DNA of 63,589 bases from Lachnospiraceae bacterium. GTDB lineage: Bacteria > Bacillota > Clostridia > Lachnospirales > Lachnospiraceae. Positions 1-8,013 of this stretch are shown piece after piece (within the stretch, counting starts at the first letter, position 1; each line of letters starts with the position of its first letter). The notes under the pieces were generated by a model, which saw only the letters and a program-made list of their open reading frames with translations, searched no databases and was not told where the DNA came from. The stretch covers positions 1 through 63,589 of the forward strand of contig WRAQ01000014.1 of the NCBI GenBank assembly GCA_009780115.1. The letters are read 5' to 3'. The translations under genes and the position numbers were made by a program.

Positions 1-104
1 AAGGCAGATAATAAACTCTACTCCGTAAGGCAGATAATAAACTCTACTCCGTAAGGCAGATAATAAACTCTACTCCGTAAGGCAGATAATAAACTCTACT
101 CCGT
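1..104. repeat. 26-bp tandem repeat array, four exact copies
   Basis: Four perfect head-to-tail copies of a 26-bp unit (starting AAGGCAGATAATAAACTC) fill positions 1-104, and a slightly shorter fifth copy begins at 105 and becomes the left arm of the first family A element. The unit is therefore a local amplification of that arm. The array is cut by the window edge, so the true copy number is unknown. There are no spacers. Confidence 0.9.
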
Positions 105-217
105 AAGGCAGATAATAAACTCTCTCCGTTGCTATGGCCTAATTGGTGTAAAATACAAGTTTTCTTTGGGGAAGAAGGCGGCCTAAGGCAACTGCGAGAT
201 GTTTTTATCTGACTTAC
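103..217. repeat. Family A palindromic element, copy A1
   Basis: Imperfect inverted repeat of about 115 bp. The left arm begins GTAAGGCAGATAATAAAC and continues CCGTTGCTATGGCC; the right arm has GGCCTAAGGCAACTGCGAG and ends TTATCTGACTTAC. The outer arms pair with each other and the inner GTTGC pairs with GCAAC. It lies just past the 3' end of deoB. There is no clear U-tract, so it is not a standard intrinsic terminator. Confidence 0.85.
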
Positions 218-246
218 TCATCGCAGTCCTATTTGTCTCAATAAAT

Positions 247-357
247 CAATCTAAGCCATATCTATATCTGTAAGCCAATCTAAGCCATATCTATCTCTAA
301 ACCAATCCAAGTTATATCTATATCTGTAAACCAATCTAATCATATATCTGTAAATTA
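247..357. repeat. Degenerate 24-29 bp tandem repeat at the deoB 3' end
   Basis: About four decayed copies of a unit resembling CAATCTAAGCCATATCTATA run from 247 into the deoB stop codon. Copies differ by small deletions and base changes. No gene is visible in 1-354; the interval holds only the 26-bp array, element A1 and this repeat. Confidence 0.7.
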
Positions 358-1557
358 GTCTAAGTCTATTCTCTTCCCGTCAATATTCCCGTCTAGGCCA
401 AAGTAATCGAGGATGGTGGCGGCGATATCGGCGAAGCTTGAGCGGGTACCGAGATTTCGGGCGCCAAATCGCGTTTTTTCCGATTTGTTTGCACCATTGT
501 TGCTATGAGCAATGTTAGTTGCAAATAGTAACAGCGGCACGTATTCGCGGGTATGGTCGGTTGATTCTAAAAAACCGGGGTCACATCCATGATCGGCGGT
601 AATCATCAGCAAGTCATTATCACGCAATTGTGCTATCAATTCCGGCAGCCGTTCATCAAAATAGGCAAGGGCTTTGGCATAACCGTCTATATCATTGCGG
701 TGGCCATACAGCATATCAAAATCAACCAAATTGATGAAACATAAACCGGTAAAATCTTTTTTCAGATAAGCCAATGTTTTTTCAATACCGTCGGAATTAC
801 TGCCGGTATATTCATAACCGGTCAGGCCCCGCCCGGCAAAGATATCTTTTATCTTGCCGATGCCGAAAACATCCAGGCCGGCTTCTTTTAAGATATCAAG
901 CATTGTTGTTCCCTGGGGCGGCAAAGAATAATCATGGCGCCCGGAAGTCCTTTGATAAGCCCCGGATGTCCCGGTAAAAGGCCTTGCAATAACCCGGCCG
1001 ACACCATACTCACCGCTTAAAATATTCCTTGCTATCTCACAATAGCGATATAATTCCTCTAATGGCACGATATCTTCGTGGGCGGCAATTTGAAAAACAC
1101 TGTCGGCCGAAGTATAAACAATCAGTTTCCCGCTTGCGGCATGTTCATCACCATAGTCCCTGATGACATCAGTCCCGGAATAAGTGCGGTTACAAAGATA
1201 TCCGCGCCCGGTCTGCTCACAAAAAACCGTAAGCACCTCTTCGGGAAAACCATTAGGGAAAGTTGGCAGCGGCTGTCTGGAAATCAAACCGGCGATTTCC
1301 CAATGCCCGACGGTAGTATCTTTCCCCGCAGAAGCTTCGGTTAAACGCGCAAAATATGCCCGCGGCTTGTCCACTCCTTCAGTATAGTCAATCCCGTCAA
1401 TATTGAAAAGCCCCAGTTCTTTCATATTGGGCATATGAAAATAGGGGCTTCCATACACTGACTTAAGGGTATTCGTTCCCGAATCCCCATAAGCCGCCGC
1501 ATCTTCCATAGCCCCAATTCCCATACTATCTAATACAATTAAGAATATTCTGCTCAT
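355..1557 (-). CDS. deoB: Phosphopentomutase DeoB
   Basis: Interconverts (deoxy)ribose 1-phosphate and 5-phosphate, linking nucleoside salvage to the pentose phosphate pathway; cytoplasmic and Mn-dependent. The protein is 400 aa, close to family length. Alkaline-phosphatase-superfamily metal motifs are visible: VLDSMGIGAM at the N-terminus, the phospho-threonine region GKDTTVGHWE, and C-terminal ITADHGCDP and TDHTREYVPLL. Residues about 350-367, between LLLFATNI and NLGTRSSFAD, form an extra stretch of about 14 residues compared with my memory of the family. It coincides with a family D repeat in the DNA. Transcription probably starts from a promoter overlapping the end of spoIIIAH. No other nucleoside salvage gene is nearby. 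Confidence 0.96.
   Translation of the reverse strand: MSRIFLIVLDSMGIGAMEDAAAYGDSGTNTLKSVYGSPYFHMPNMKELGLFNIDGIDYTEGVDKPRAYFARLTEASAGKDTTVGHWEIAGLISRQPLPTFPNGFPEEVLTVFCEQTGRGYLCNRTYSGTDVIRDYGDEHAASGKLIVYTSADSVFQIAAHEDIVPLEELYRYCEIARNILSGEYGVGRVIARPFTGTSGAYQRTSGRHDYSLPPQGTTMLDILKEAGLDVFGIGKIKDIFAGRGLTGYEYTGSNSDGIEKTLAYLKKDFTGLCFINLVDFDMLYGHRNDIDGYAKALAYFDERLPELIAQLRDNDLLMITADHGCDPGFLESTDHTREYVPLLLFATNIAHSNNGANKSEKTRFGARNLGTRSSFADIAATILDYFGLDGNIDGKRIDLD
459..506 (-). repeat. Family D palindromic repeat inserted in frame within deoB
   Basis: On the coding strand this reads AGCAACAATGGTGCAAAC followed by the hairpin AAATCGGA..ACGCGATTT and then GGCGC. By eye it matches the intergenic copy at 25325-25369 at roughly 38 of 43 positions, and the copy at 52148-52181 more weakly. 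It encodes about 14-16 residues of DeoB (around 350-366) without breaking the frame. Confidence 0.75.
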
Positions 1558-1599
1558 AAAGTACCTATCTTCTTTAGCTTTTAGTAATCTCTCCGTTTT

Positions 1600-1629
1600 A
1601 GTATAACACTAAACGATATTAGTTTTCAA
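1600..1629 (-). promoter_or_regulatory. Probable sigma-A promoter of deoB
   Basis: On the minus strand TTGAAA (1629-1624) and TATACT (1605-1600) are 18 bp apart. The -35 box overlaps the last codons of spoIIIAH. The predicted leader before the deoB ATG is about 35 nt. Confidence 0.55.
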
Positions 1630-2248
1630 CTGTGCTGATAATAATGGTTTCCGGGGCGACCCCAGTCTTGCGGATAATAATATCTTCGATCTGGGCACGT
1701 TTTGCTTCGGTTAAATCTGTGTCATTTACAACAACATCAACTGTCATATCGGTTATGCTGACGATTACATCACGAAAACCTTTTGCTTCCAACAAAATCT
1801 CCGCCGAAGTTTCTTTCTCGGCGATGTTGGTAATATTAATCATGCTATCGACAGCATCCTGTTTTTGCTCATCGCTAATATTTACGTTGTTGATGATTTC
1901 CATCAATGTTTCCTTGCTTTTTGCCCGGGTCTGTTCTTTCATCAGTTTCGCACCCGACATAACCCCCATATTGGGCGTAGCAACCAGATTATTCAAACTT
2001 TCAGCCAAGCTCTCATCAATGAAATCTTCAATGATGATAACATCCGAATCCATGCTTTCAATATCGCCGTACAAGCTCTCTATATCTTCATCGGAGATTT
2101 CGAACATCGTCGCTACTTCGGTTGATGCAACTGTCATGATTTCTTCATCGGTAATTTTGTTCCCGGCAAAATTAAGATAACCGGCGACCATTATCATTAT
2201 GGCCAAAGCTGTAATCATGATTTGATTCTTTTTTACCATATTTTTCAA
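1619..2248 (-). CDS. spoIIIAH: Stage III sporulation protein AH
   Basis: Mother-cell component of the SpoIIIA-SpoIIQ channel that links mother cell and forespore during engulfment. The protein has an N-terminal membrane anchor (about residues 8-27, QIMITALAIMIMVAGYLNF) followed by an extracytoplasmic domain. The C-terminal half (about 110-205) has the YscJ/FliF-like ring-building fold known for the family. It is 209 aa, as usual. It is the last gene of spoIIIAA-AH and starts 31 bp after spoIIIAG. The start is TTG at 2248 or, nearly as likely, ATG at 2239; neither has a strong Shine-Dalgarno sequence. Confidence 0.93.
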   Translation of the reverse strand: MKNMVKKNQIMITALAIMIMVAGYLNFAGNKITDEEIMTVASTEVATMFEISDEDIESLYGDIESMDSDVIIIEDFIDESLAESLNNLVATPNMGVMSGAKLMKEQTRAKSKETLMEIINNVNISDEQKQDAVDSMINITNIAEKETSAEILLEAKGFRDVIVSITDMTVDVVVNDTDLTEAKRAQIEDIIIRKTGVAPETIIISTVEN

Positions 2249-2279
2249 TTTTCTTACCCCGCTTTTCTTTTCAGCATTA

Positions 2280-2930
2280 CTATTTGTCCGGTATGCTGGA
2301 TTTCATTTTTACTATTTTAATCTTATGTTCGTCTACTCCAAATAATGCCTTAATTGCATCAGTAATATTGCGGATGATTATTTCATTATTCCCACCCTCG
2401 GTGACAACAAATACCCCCTCAATTATCGGCTGAATCGTCTTTCTTACGTATGGTACCCTCATTCCGGCGGCATTAGTATAATAAATCGTTTCCTGGCCTG
2501 TCTCGATATCACTGGTATTGCGGCTGCCTCCGGCGGCATCTACTTCCGTACTTCCGGACCGTCTCGCCGGGGCATCTTTTTCAACAATTGTTTCTGCCGA
2601 AGCCTTAAGCGTTATCATTACTTTCGTCTTTCCGGCGCCTTCCATCACTTTAAGTGCTTCTTCAAGTTTTGCTTCAAGATATCCGGCATAAATTGCCAAT
2701 TCATTTAAGACTGTTTCTTCATATGTATTTTCAATCTCCCCTTCATTTTTATCTGTCACTGAATCCATTATACCGGAATAGCTGTCCAATATACCGGACT
2801 CTTCTGACGATGCTTTTTCTGCCGGCCACATGATTACCAAAAATAATATGCCAATCAAAATCATAATCAGGAAATGGTCTTTTTTAAATTTCCCAACCGG
2901 CCAGAGTTTTTTCGCTCCCTCAATCAACAA
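2280..2930 (-). CDS. spoIIIAG: Stage III sporulation protein AG
   Basis: Ring-forming component of the SpoIIIA feeding-tube channel. It has one N-terminal TM segment (about residues 20-37) and then an extracytoplasmic part ending in a ring-building-motif domain (about 80-205). The stretch near residues 122-150, with many Ser, Thr and Gly, is probably a loop. The protein is 216 aa. The start is TTG at 2930 (or 2927), placed 8 bp after GGAGG that lies inside the end of spoIIIAF; the two genes overlap by 11 bp, so they are probably translationally coupled. Confidence 0.93.
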   Translation of the reverse strand: MLIEGAKKLWPVGKFKKDHFLIMILIGILFLVIMWPAEKASSEESGILDSYSGIMDSVTDKNEGEIENTYEETVLNELAIYAGYLEAKLEEALKVMEGAGKTKVMITLKASAETIVEKDAPARRSGSTEVDAAGGSRNTSDIETGQETIYYTNAAGMRVPYVRKTIQPIIEGVFVVTEGGNNEIIIRNITDAIKALFGVDEHKIKIVKMKSSIPDK

Positions 2931-3525
2931 TCATCACCTCCAAATATTCTCTGCCAGTCCCAAGCTCCCGGCAAAATAGATTTAATAATTCTTCCGTTTG
3001 CGCAGTATTATGGGGTTCCTTGCTCCCATTTATGTCAATTTTTTCGATACTAATATTGTTAATGTTTATCTTTATAATGTCATTATTTTCCCGCTTGGAT
3101 TCTGTTGCATCAGGCATAATAATAACACGTGTTATTTTTCCAAGTTCAACATCTATGACTAAAAAATCCAAGTTTTCTTGCTTTAAAACATTGTTTAACC
3201 GTGTTTTTACTTCTTCAATAATACTTTGTTCAACTATTTCTTCCCGGTTAGGGAAGTTAAGAAATTCATCCCTTCCTTCATTTGACATACTTTCTATCTG
3301 TAAACGGAACTCATTAACCTGATTTTCTATTAAAACCCTATCCTGCCCTGAAAGAAATGCCTTTACCGGAATCATGAACTGCATTAGTAACATAAATCCA
3401 ATCAAAACCCGGATATACTTCTGGTAAGAGTTACCCGGTGAAAAGTACAAAATGCTTTCAGCACAGATTAAGAAGATGCCCATTCTTTTTATAAATTCGA
3501 GGAAATCGTTAATCATATTCTCCAA
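2920..3525 (-). CDS. spoIIIAF: Stage III sporulation protein AF
   Basis: Small membrane protein of the SpoIIIA complex. Two TM segments are visible near residues 14-31 and 36-54, followed by a soluble domain of about 140 aa. Length 201 aa fits the family. The TTG at 3525 is the longest start; ATG at 3516 is an alternative but sits only 3 bp after GGAG. It is separated from spoIIIAE by family A element A2, which is unusual because these genes are normally close together. Confidence 0.9.
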   Translation of the reverse strand: MENMINDFLEFIKRMGIFLICAESILYFSPGNSYQKYIRVLIGFMLLMQFMIPVKAFLSGQDRVLIENQVNEFRLQIESMSNEGRDEFLNFPNREEIVEQSIIEEVKTRLNNVLKQENLDFLVIDVELGKITRVIIMPDATESKRENNDIIKININNISIEKIDINGSKEPHNTAQTEELLNLFCRELGTGREYLEVMIVD

Positions 3526-3555
3526 TCTGACTAGTACACCGAAAATTAAGTTTCT

Positions 3556-3660
3556 GGCAGATAATATTTCTCTCCGTCACTATGGCCTAATCGGTTTATC
3601 CGTTCAGTTTTCTCTCAGGAAGAAAGCGGCCTAAGGTTCCTGCGAGAAAAATTATCTGCC
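3556..3660. repeat. Family A palindromic element, copy A2
   Basis: The outer arms GGCAGATAAT and ATTATCTGCC are perfectly complementary. Inner segments are CCGTCACTATGGCC on the left and GGCCTAAGGTTCCTGCGAG on the right, the same CAC/GTTCC pairing seen in copies A5 and A9. It lies inside the spoIIIA operon between spoIIIAE and spoIIIAF, ending 3 bp from the spoIIIAE stop. Confidence 0.85.
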
Positions 3661-3663
3661 TAA

Positions 3664-4710
3664 TTATCTAAGCGTATATGCCAAAATAGCTATCAAAATA
3701 AAAAATAGTGATACTGAAGTAAAAACCGATTTGAATAATAAAAACCCGGCATCGCCGATCCGGTCTGTACACCGCATAATCCGCTTATCACAAATGATTG
3801 CCGTTAAAGCGGCAGATAGTTTTACAACTCCGGCAATTATCATTATTTTGAACAGCGGGGTTATGCAAATAAAGACCAAGACAAATAAAATAAGTATCCC
3901 CAAACTATTTTTGACCAGAATTGCCGAACCGACTACCATTTCCGTAACCCCCTCCGCCAGATTCCCGATACCGGGAATTATCGATAATATCCGTTTAAAT
4001 GCCGTTGCTTTTATTCCATCAATAGCAGGTGTTATGATTGACTGAAGAAAGCTAATTCCGGCGACAATCCCCAATGATACCTTCAAAATTGTTGAGATTG
4101 TTTTCTTGATTAAGTCAAGAATCAATTCGAGCCTGTCCTCCGTCCATAAACCGCCAAGCAGAGCCATAATTGCATAACAGTAAATGAGGGGGACGATAAT
4201 CGCAACCAGAAAACTTTGAACTAAATAAGCAACAATTAATATTAGTTGATAACCGGCAGTTGCGGTTGTGATTCCAACTGCCGCCCCTACTGAAAGGAAA
4301 TATGTCGGTACCATAATTTTGACAAACAGCAGGATATTTTCGATTGTTGTTGTCGTAATCCGGGCAATTTCCAAAAATGCACTTGTCAGCACTACCATCA
4401 TAAATAAATATGTAAAATAATATGCGACTTTCGAGAGTTGTCCATCCGAAAAAATATCGGTAAAATTACTGAATATCGCTGAAACAATGCCCAAAATCAG
4501 TATCGCAGCAAGCAGAGTCCTTATTCCGGCGATTTCCCCGACTAAACCGGAACCAATCTGGCCGAAAAGCTCTTTTCCCGCTTCAATCAATTGTCCCCGC
4601 ATTATCAAAAACAAGATACTGTCAATATCAACATTAATTCCGGGGAAAAGGCTGTCGAGCCCCCCGCGGATTGCAGACATATCATAGGGGTTTTCAATCG
4701 TAATTTCCAT
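3664..4710 (-). CDS. spoIIIAE: Stage III sporulation protein AE
   Basis: Polytopic membrane protein of the SpoIIIA channel, proposed to work with AD and AC as the export-apparatus-like part. Several hydrophobic segments are evident between residues about 60 and 345, with the family-typical GIGNLAEGVTEMVVGSAILV region. At 348 aa it is somewhat shorter than many homologues and shows no N-terminal signal peptide; it begins directly with a short amphipathic region. ATG at 4710 follows AGGAG by 5-6 bp. Family A elements flank it on both sides (A2 downstream, A3 upstream). Confidence 0.93.
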   Translation of the reverse strand: MEITIENPYDMSAIRGGLDSLFPGINVDIDSILFLIMRGQLIEAGKELFGQIGSGLVGEIAGIRTLLAAILILGIVSAIFSNFTDIFSDGQLSKVAYYFTYLFMMVVLTSAFLEIARITTTTIENILLFVKIMVPTYFLSVGAAVGITTATAGYQLILIVAYLVQSFLVAIIVPLIYCYAIMALLGGLWTEDRLELILDLIKKTISTILKVSLGIVAGISFLQSIITPAIDGIKATAFKRILSIIPGIGNLAEGVTEMVVGSAILVKNSLGILILFVLVFICITPLFKIMIIAGVVKLSAALTAIICDKRIMRCTDRIGDAGFLLFKSVFTSVSLFFILIAILAYTLR

Positions 4711-4748
4711 TTTTTCTCCTAAATATCATCTTCATAGTTAAGCAATTC

Positions 4749-4850
4749 GGGCAATAAACTTTCTCCGTCGCTATGGTCTAATTGCTTCTAATCAACTCTC
4801 TTTCGTTCAGGAAGAAGGCGACCTAAGGCGACTGCGAAATGTTTTTGCCC
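4749..4850. repeat. Family A palindromic element, copy A3
   Basis: Left arm GGGCAATAAAC and right arm GTTTTTGCCC. The inner stem is GTCGCTATGGTC on the left and GACCTAAGGCGAC on the right; both GTCGC/GCGAC and GGTC/GACC differ from other copies but remain complementary. Weaker pairing extends outward to about 4742-4859. It lies between spoIIIAD and spoIIIAE. Confidence 0.85.
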
Positions 4851-4862
4851 TCTTTGCCAAAC

Positions 4863-5249
4863 TTATACTGCTATTTGCATTATATTTTCAATAATAGTCA
4901 AAAGAATCGGCATCCCGACTAAAAGTACCGATATTTTACCAAAGATTTCTATTTGCCCGGCTAAAGATAAATAACCGGCATCACGGCAGACCGCCTGGCT
5001 AAACTCACAAATATATGTAATGCCAATAACTTTGAATAATATGCCGAAGTACATATTACCGTTATCAATATACTTTGTCAGCATTGCGAAACTGCCAAGC
5101 ACTTCACTTAACCTTGTTGCCGCTAAGGTGAAAATCACCACCCCGATGGCAATTGCGATATAAAAGCTATATTCCGGCCTTTCAGTTTTGAACTGTAAAG
5201 CAAGAAAAACTCCGAAAATACCCAGCATCCCAATTTTAATAATATCCAT
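4863..5249 (-). CDS. spoIIIAD: Stage III sporulation protein AD
   Basis: Small multi-pass membrane protein of the SpoIIIA complex. The chosen start is ATG at 5249 (MDIIKIGMLG), 5 bp after GGAGG, giving 128 aa; an in-frame ATG 27 bp upstream would overlap spoIIIAC and lacks a ribosome-binding site. Hydrophobic stretches at roughly residues 3-20, 28-46, 65-85 and 100-125 match the family. It follows spoIIIAC by about 16 bp and is followed by element A3. Confidence 0.93.
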   Translation of the reverse strand: MDIIKIGMLGIFGVFLALQFKTERPEYSFYIAIAIGVVIFTLAATRLSEVLGSFAMLTKYIDNGNMYFGILFKVIGITYICEFSQAVCRDAGYLSLAGQIEIFGKISVLLVGMPILLTIIENIMQIAV

Positions 5250-5265
5250 GCCGCCTCCGATTATT

Positions 5266-5460
5266 TTATAGTTCAAACAAACTTTGAATCATCATAAATA
5301 AGTCATATATTGACGGAAGTATCCAGGTAAGGACCAGAATCAAACCCGCAAGGCTAAGCAAAAAAGCATGTTCTTCCCGGCCGCTTTGCTTGAGGACCTG
5401 ATTCAAAATCGTGATTAGAATCCCTACCGCTGCTATCCTAAATATTAAGCTTATTGCCAT
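5266..5460 (-). CDS. spoIIIAC: Stage III sporulation protein AC
   Basis: Very small membrane protein (64 aa) with two hydrophobic segments at about residues 3-22 and 31-51, the standard size and topology of SpoIIIAC. ATG at 5460 is preceded by GGGAG at 4 bp. A gap of 76 bp containing two short hairpins separates it from spoIIIAB. It is part of the mother-cell side of the channel. Confidence 0.92.
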   Translation of the reverse strand: MAISLIFRIAAVGILITILNQVLKQSGREEHAFLLSLAGLILVLTWILPSIYDLFMMIQSLFEL

Positions 5461-5472
5461 AGAACTCCCATC

Positions 5473-5532
5473 TGCCTGCCTAATGCAGGCGTCAAATCAG
5501 GATTGTGAAAGATTTATCTTTCACTTTAATCC
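5473..5532. repeat. Family C double-hairpin repeat, copy C1
   Basis: Hairpin GCCTGC..GCAGGC is followed by the shared block AAATCAGGATT and a second hairpin GTGAAAGAT TT ATCTTTCAC. The same arrangement occurs at 17543-17594 next to truB. Here it fills the spoIIIAB-spoIIIAC gap. Confidence 0.65.
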
Positions 5533-5536
5533 CCTT

Positions 5537-6052
5537 CTAAAATAAAATAACAACCGTTATCATTCCTGCCATTATACCCATGCACATGATTACTTTGTTT
5601 TTATTTTTTATCACCGTTTCGATTTCATCTACATATTTTGAAATTTCCCCAATATATTTTTCTATTCCGCCGGCCTGTCCTTCACTATCGCGGTAAATTA
5701 AACTTTCCGGAAAAGATTTTATCATTTCTTTTTCTGCTTCTTTAAGAGGTACTTTTTTTAGGGCTGAAGTAAAATGAATATGCCAAATATCATTAAAAGA
5801 ACGCCCGTTATTTAATTCTAATTCCTGATAAATATCTTTAAAAACTTCACTGAAAGTTTGGTTTTGTTCGCCTAAATTAAGGCAAATCTCCGGGATTGAT
5901 GCTTTAAGATATTCAATTTCTTTTTTGATGCGGATAAAAATTTCCCGCATAACCCGTAAAATTTTAAGCCGCTCATTTTGCTCATTACAATATGAGTATG
6001 CTATTCCCGATGACCCGGCTAATAATAAAAGTGTCCCGATTATCCGCACCAT
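5537..6052 (-). CDS. spoIIIAB: Stage III sporulation protein AB
   Basis: SpoIIIA-complex protein with TM segments at both ends (about residues 3-20 and 153-170) and a helical soluble middle, resembling the GspF/T2SS-type membrane partner of SpoIIIAA. The start ATG at 6052 (MVRIIGTLLL) follows GGAGAAG at 7 bp and overlaps the spoIIIAA end by 13 bp. A longer in-frame start 36 bp upstream lacks such support. The product is 171 aa, the usual size. Confidence 0.92.
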   Translation of the reverse strand: MVRIIGTLLLLAGSSGIAYSYCNEQNERLKILRVMREIFIRIKKEIEYLKASIPEICLNLGEQNQTFSEVFKDIYQELELNNGRSFNDIWHIHFTSALKKVPLKEAEKEMIKSFPESLIYRDSEGQAGGIEKYIGEISKYVDEIETVIKNKNKVIMCMGIMAGMITVVILF

Positions 6053-6975
6053 ATTTTTTCTTCTCCATAAACTTCTTTTACCCGGCAAACCCCATCCCTT
6101 TTGTGTAGAATAATAAATCTTTCAAACATCTTATTTATATTAAAAGAGTCAAGCTTTGCCGCATCAGCCATTGAATAACCGTGAATCGTGGCAAATATCT
6201 TGCTGCCGCAGGTAATAATATTAGCTATCGCTTCCAAATCTTCTTTACTTCCGATTTCATCAACGGCAACCACCTCCGGTGCCATTGAGCGGATTAACAT
6301 CATCATACCTTGCACTTTCGGGCAAGCATCCATAACACATGTTCTTATACCTACGTCATTTTGGGGGACCCCAAGATAACTTCCGGCGATTTCCGACCTT
6401 TCATCAACAATTCCTATCTGCAACCCCGGCATATCACCGGACCCATTAGAGACTTGGCGGACTAAGTCGCGCAACATCGTTGTTTTCCCGCAGCCGGGCG
6501 GGGCTATTATCAAGGTATTATGTATCTTTTTATCAAAAACGAAAGGTAAAATTTCATCTGCCGCCCCAATAATTTCATGCGAAATGCGGATATTGAGGAA
6601 ACGGATATTTTTAATGTTCCTTACTTTATTTTCAGCATTTAAGACTACCTGTCCGGCAAGCCCAATCCGGTGCCCGCCGGGAATCGTGATAAACCCTTGG
6701 CTGATTTCATCTTCATAAGCATAAAGCGAATATTTGCAAACGTAATTTATTATGTCATCAATCTCTTTCCCGCTGATATGCCAAACATTGTCCGGTATTT
6801 TGCTGAGTTTCCCGCTCAAATCAATTAAAAATTCTTTATTTTTTATCAGCACCCTGACCGGTTGCCTTACAGAAAATCTGATTTCTTGTAAGTCAGCGGC
6901 CCGCAGCGAAATTTCACGGAACCGCTCCCGCAAAACCCCCGGGAAAATATTAAGTATCTCTTCTGCCTTAATCAT
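6040..6975 (-). CDS. spoIIIAA: Stage III sporulation protein AA, secretion-type ATPase
   Basis: Cytoplasmic ATPase that powers or gates the SpoIIIA channel; related to type II/IV secretion ATPases. The protein has 311 aa. Walker A is APPGCGKTT at residues about 158-166, with IGIVDERSEIAG and EVVAVDEIGS (Walker B-like) following. It is the first gene of the operon. The start ATG at 6975 lies 30-40 bp downstream of the siaC terminator; AAGGAAG upstream is distant (about 15 nt), so initiation may be weak. The family is under sigma-E control in other species; I could not identify a convincing sigma-E promoter here. Confidence 0.95.
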   Translation of the reverse strand: MIKAEEILNIFPGVLRERFREISLRAADLQEIRFSVRQPVRVLIKNKEFLIDLSGKLSKIPDNVWHISGKEIDDIINYVCKYSLYAYEDEISQGFITIPGGHRIGLAGQVVLNAENKVRNIKNIRFLNIRISHEIIGAADEILPFVFDKKIHNTLIIAPPGCGKTTMLRDLVRQVSNGSGDMPGLQIGIVDERSEIAGSYLGVPQNDVGIRTCVMDACPKVQGMMMLIRSMAPEVVAVDEIGSKEDLEAIANIITCGSKIFATIHGYSMADAAKLDSFNINKMFERFIILHKRDGVCRVKEVYGEEKIWCG

Positions 6976-7010
6976 GTTTAAATATATTGCTTCCTTGTCC
7001 TATTTAGTAC

Positions 7011-7041
7011 AAAAAAAAATTGCCGCCCGGCGGCAGCAATT
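7011..7041 (-). terminator. Intrinsic terminator of the sia operon
   Basis: On the minus strand a GC-rich hairpin (TTGCTGCCG..CGGCAA) is followed by nine U residues. It lies between siaC and spoIIIAA and separates the signalling operon from the sporulation operon. Confidence 0.9.
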
Positions 7042-7069
7042 CTCCAAATACTTTTATCGGTTCGTGCGG

Positions 7070-7450
7070 TTAATTTATAACCAGGTTAAAGGTCAGATTA
7101 CTTAATTCTTCCTCGAAGTCCTCTCCGCACTCAATGATAATATCATTATCCTCACTTGTAATCCAATTCACTGTTACATTTTTTCCGAGGGCAGCACAAT
7201 CATCCATATGCAGCAACATATTTAAGAGCAGCTTCGCAGTCGAACTATTAAAATATGTCATTTCACACTCAAAAACAAATCCGTCACAAACCGCTTCGAA
7301 ATGCTGCTCGAGCCAGGTACTGATATCCTTGAAAAATTCAATCACATTTTCATGATAACTCTCACCTTCGATTTTCATATATTTTTTCGCTTCGTCGATG
7401 AGTACTTTTGGTGTCGAACCGGTTTTTTCTTTTTCCAAATAAAAAGCCAT
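7070..7450 (-). CDS. siaC: SiaC-family regulatory phosphoprotein
   Basis: Single small domain of 126 aa matching the SiaC/DUF1987 family. In Pseudomonas the SiaC protein is phosphorylated on a threonine by SiaB, dephosphorylated by SiaA, and in its unphosphorylated form activates the diguanylate cyclase SiaD. The family motif around the acceptor appears as TYFNSSTAKLLLNML, with Thr71 the likely equivalent site. The C-terminus is acidic. ATG at 7450 follows AAAGGAG. It is the last gene of a five-gene operon containing all Sia partners, 14 bp after siaB, and is followed by a strong terminator. Confidence 0.88.
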   Translation of the reverse strand: MAFYLEKEKTGSTPKVLIDEAKKYMKIEGESYHENVIEFFKDISTWLEQHFEAVCDGFVFECEMTYFNSSTAKLLLNMLLHMDDCAALGKNVTVNWITSEDNDIIIECGEDFEEELSNLTFNLVIN

Positions 7451-7464
7451 ATTACTATTCTCCT

Positions 7465-8013
7465 TTAACCTATTTTCACGCAGATTGTCATAAATGTCAA
7501 ATCTTCACCACATGGGGTAAACTCATATATAATCGGTTCATTTGACCTTTTAGCAATTTCGATTAAACCAAGCCCGGCACCCTTGCTTCCTTCATTCTCA
7601 TCTTTCTGCCTTATTTTTTCCTTGTAAAACTTGCGTAACCCCTGTTTATCTAAAGAATTTAAGTAATCAATCCTGCCCTTAACCAGTTCAACATTTTCCG
7701 TCTTCATCATATTACCGCTTTGGGCAAAATATACTTTTTGCTTGGATGCCAAGACAAAAACTCCTTTTGAAACACCGGGATGCCCTTCAATATCCATTTT
7801 TTCAACCGAATACATTAGCATATTATTCATTAACTCAACAAATACAGAAAAGACAGACTGCGAAGCCGATAATGACAATTCTTCAAACTCCATTTGCCGC
7901 CGGAGTGTCGAACCAAGCCCTTCAATACCGCCTGCCCACAATGCGCCGGTATAAATAATTTCAACATTATTTTTTTTGGTCATGTTGTAATACTCTAGCA
8001 TATTGCCAATCAT
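7465..8013 (-). CDS. siaB: SiaB-family protein kinase
   Basis: Protein of 182 aa with a GHKL-type ATP-binding layout: N-box ELMNNMLMYS near residues 60-69 and a glycine box GSKGAGLGLIEIA near 146-158. SiaB homologues phosphorylate the SiaC switch protein. The ATG overlaps the siaD stop codon (ATGA) and is preceded by GAGGAGG, so translation is coupled. There is no membrane segment. Confidence 0.88.
   Translation of the reverse strand: MIGNMLEYYNMTKKNNVEIIYTGALWAGGIEGLGSTLRRQMEFEELSLSASQSVFSVFVELMNNMLMYSVEKMDIEGHPGVSKGVFVLASKQKVYFAQSGNMMKTENVELVKGRIDYLNSLDKQGLRKFYKEKIRQKDENEGSKGAGLGLIEIAKRSNEPIIYEFTPCGEDLTFMTICVKIG

Noticed and set aside
1-130. CRISPR array at the window start
   Set aside because: The repeats are head to tail with no spacers, and the unit equals the arm of a dispersed palindrome.
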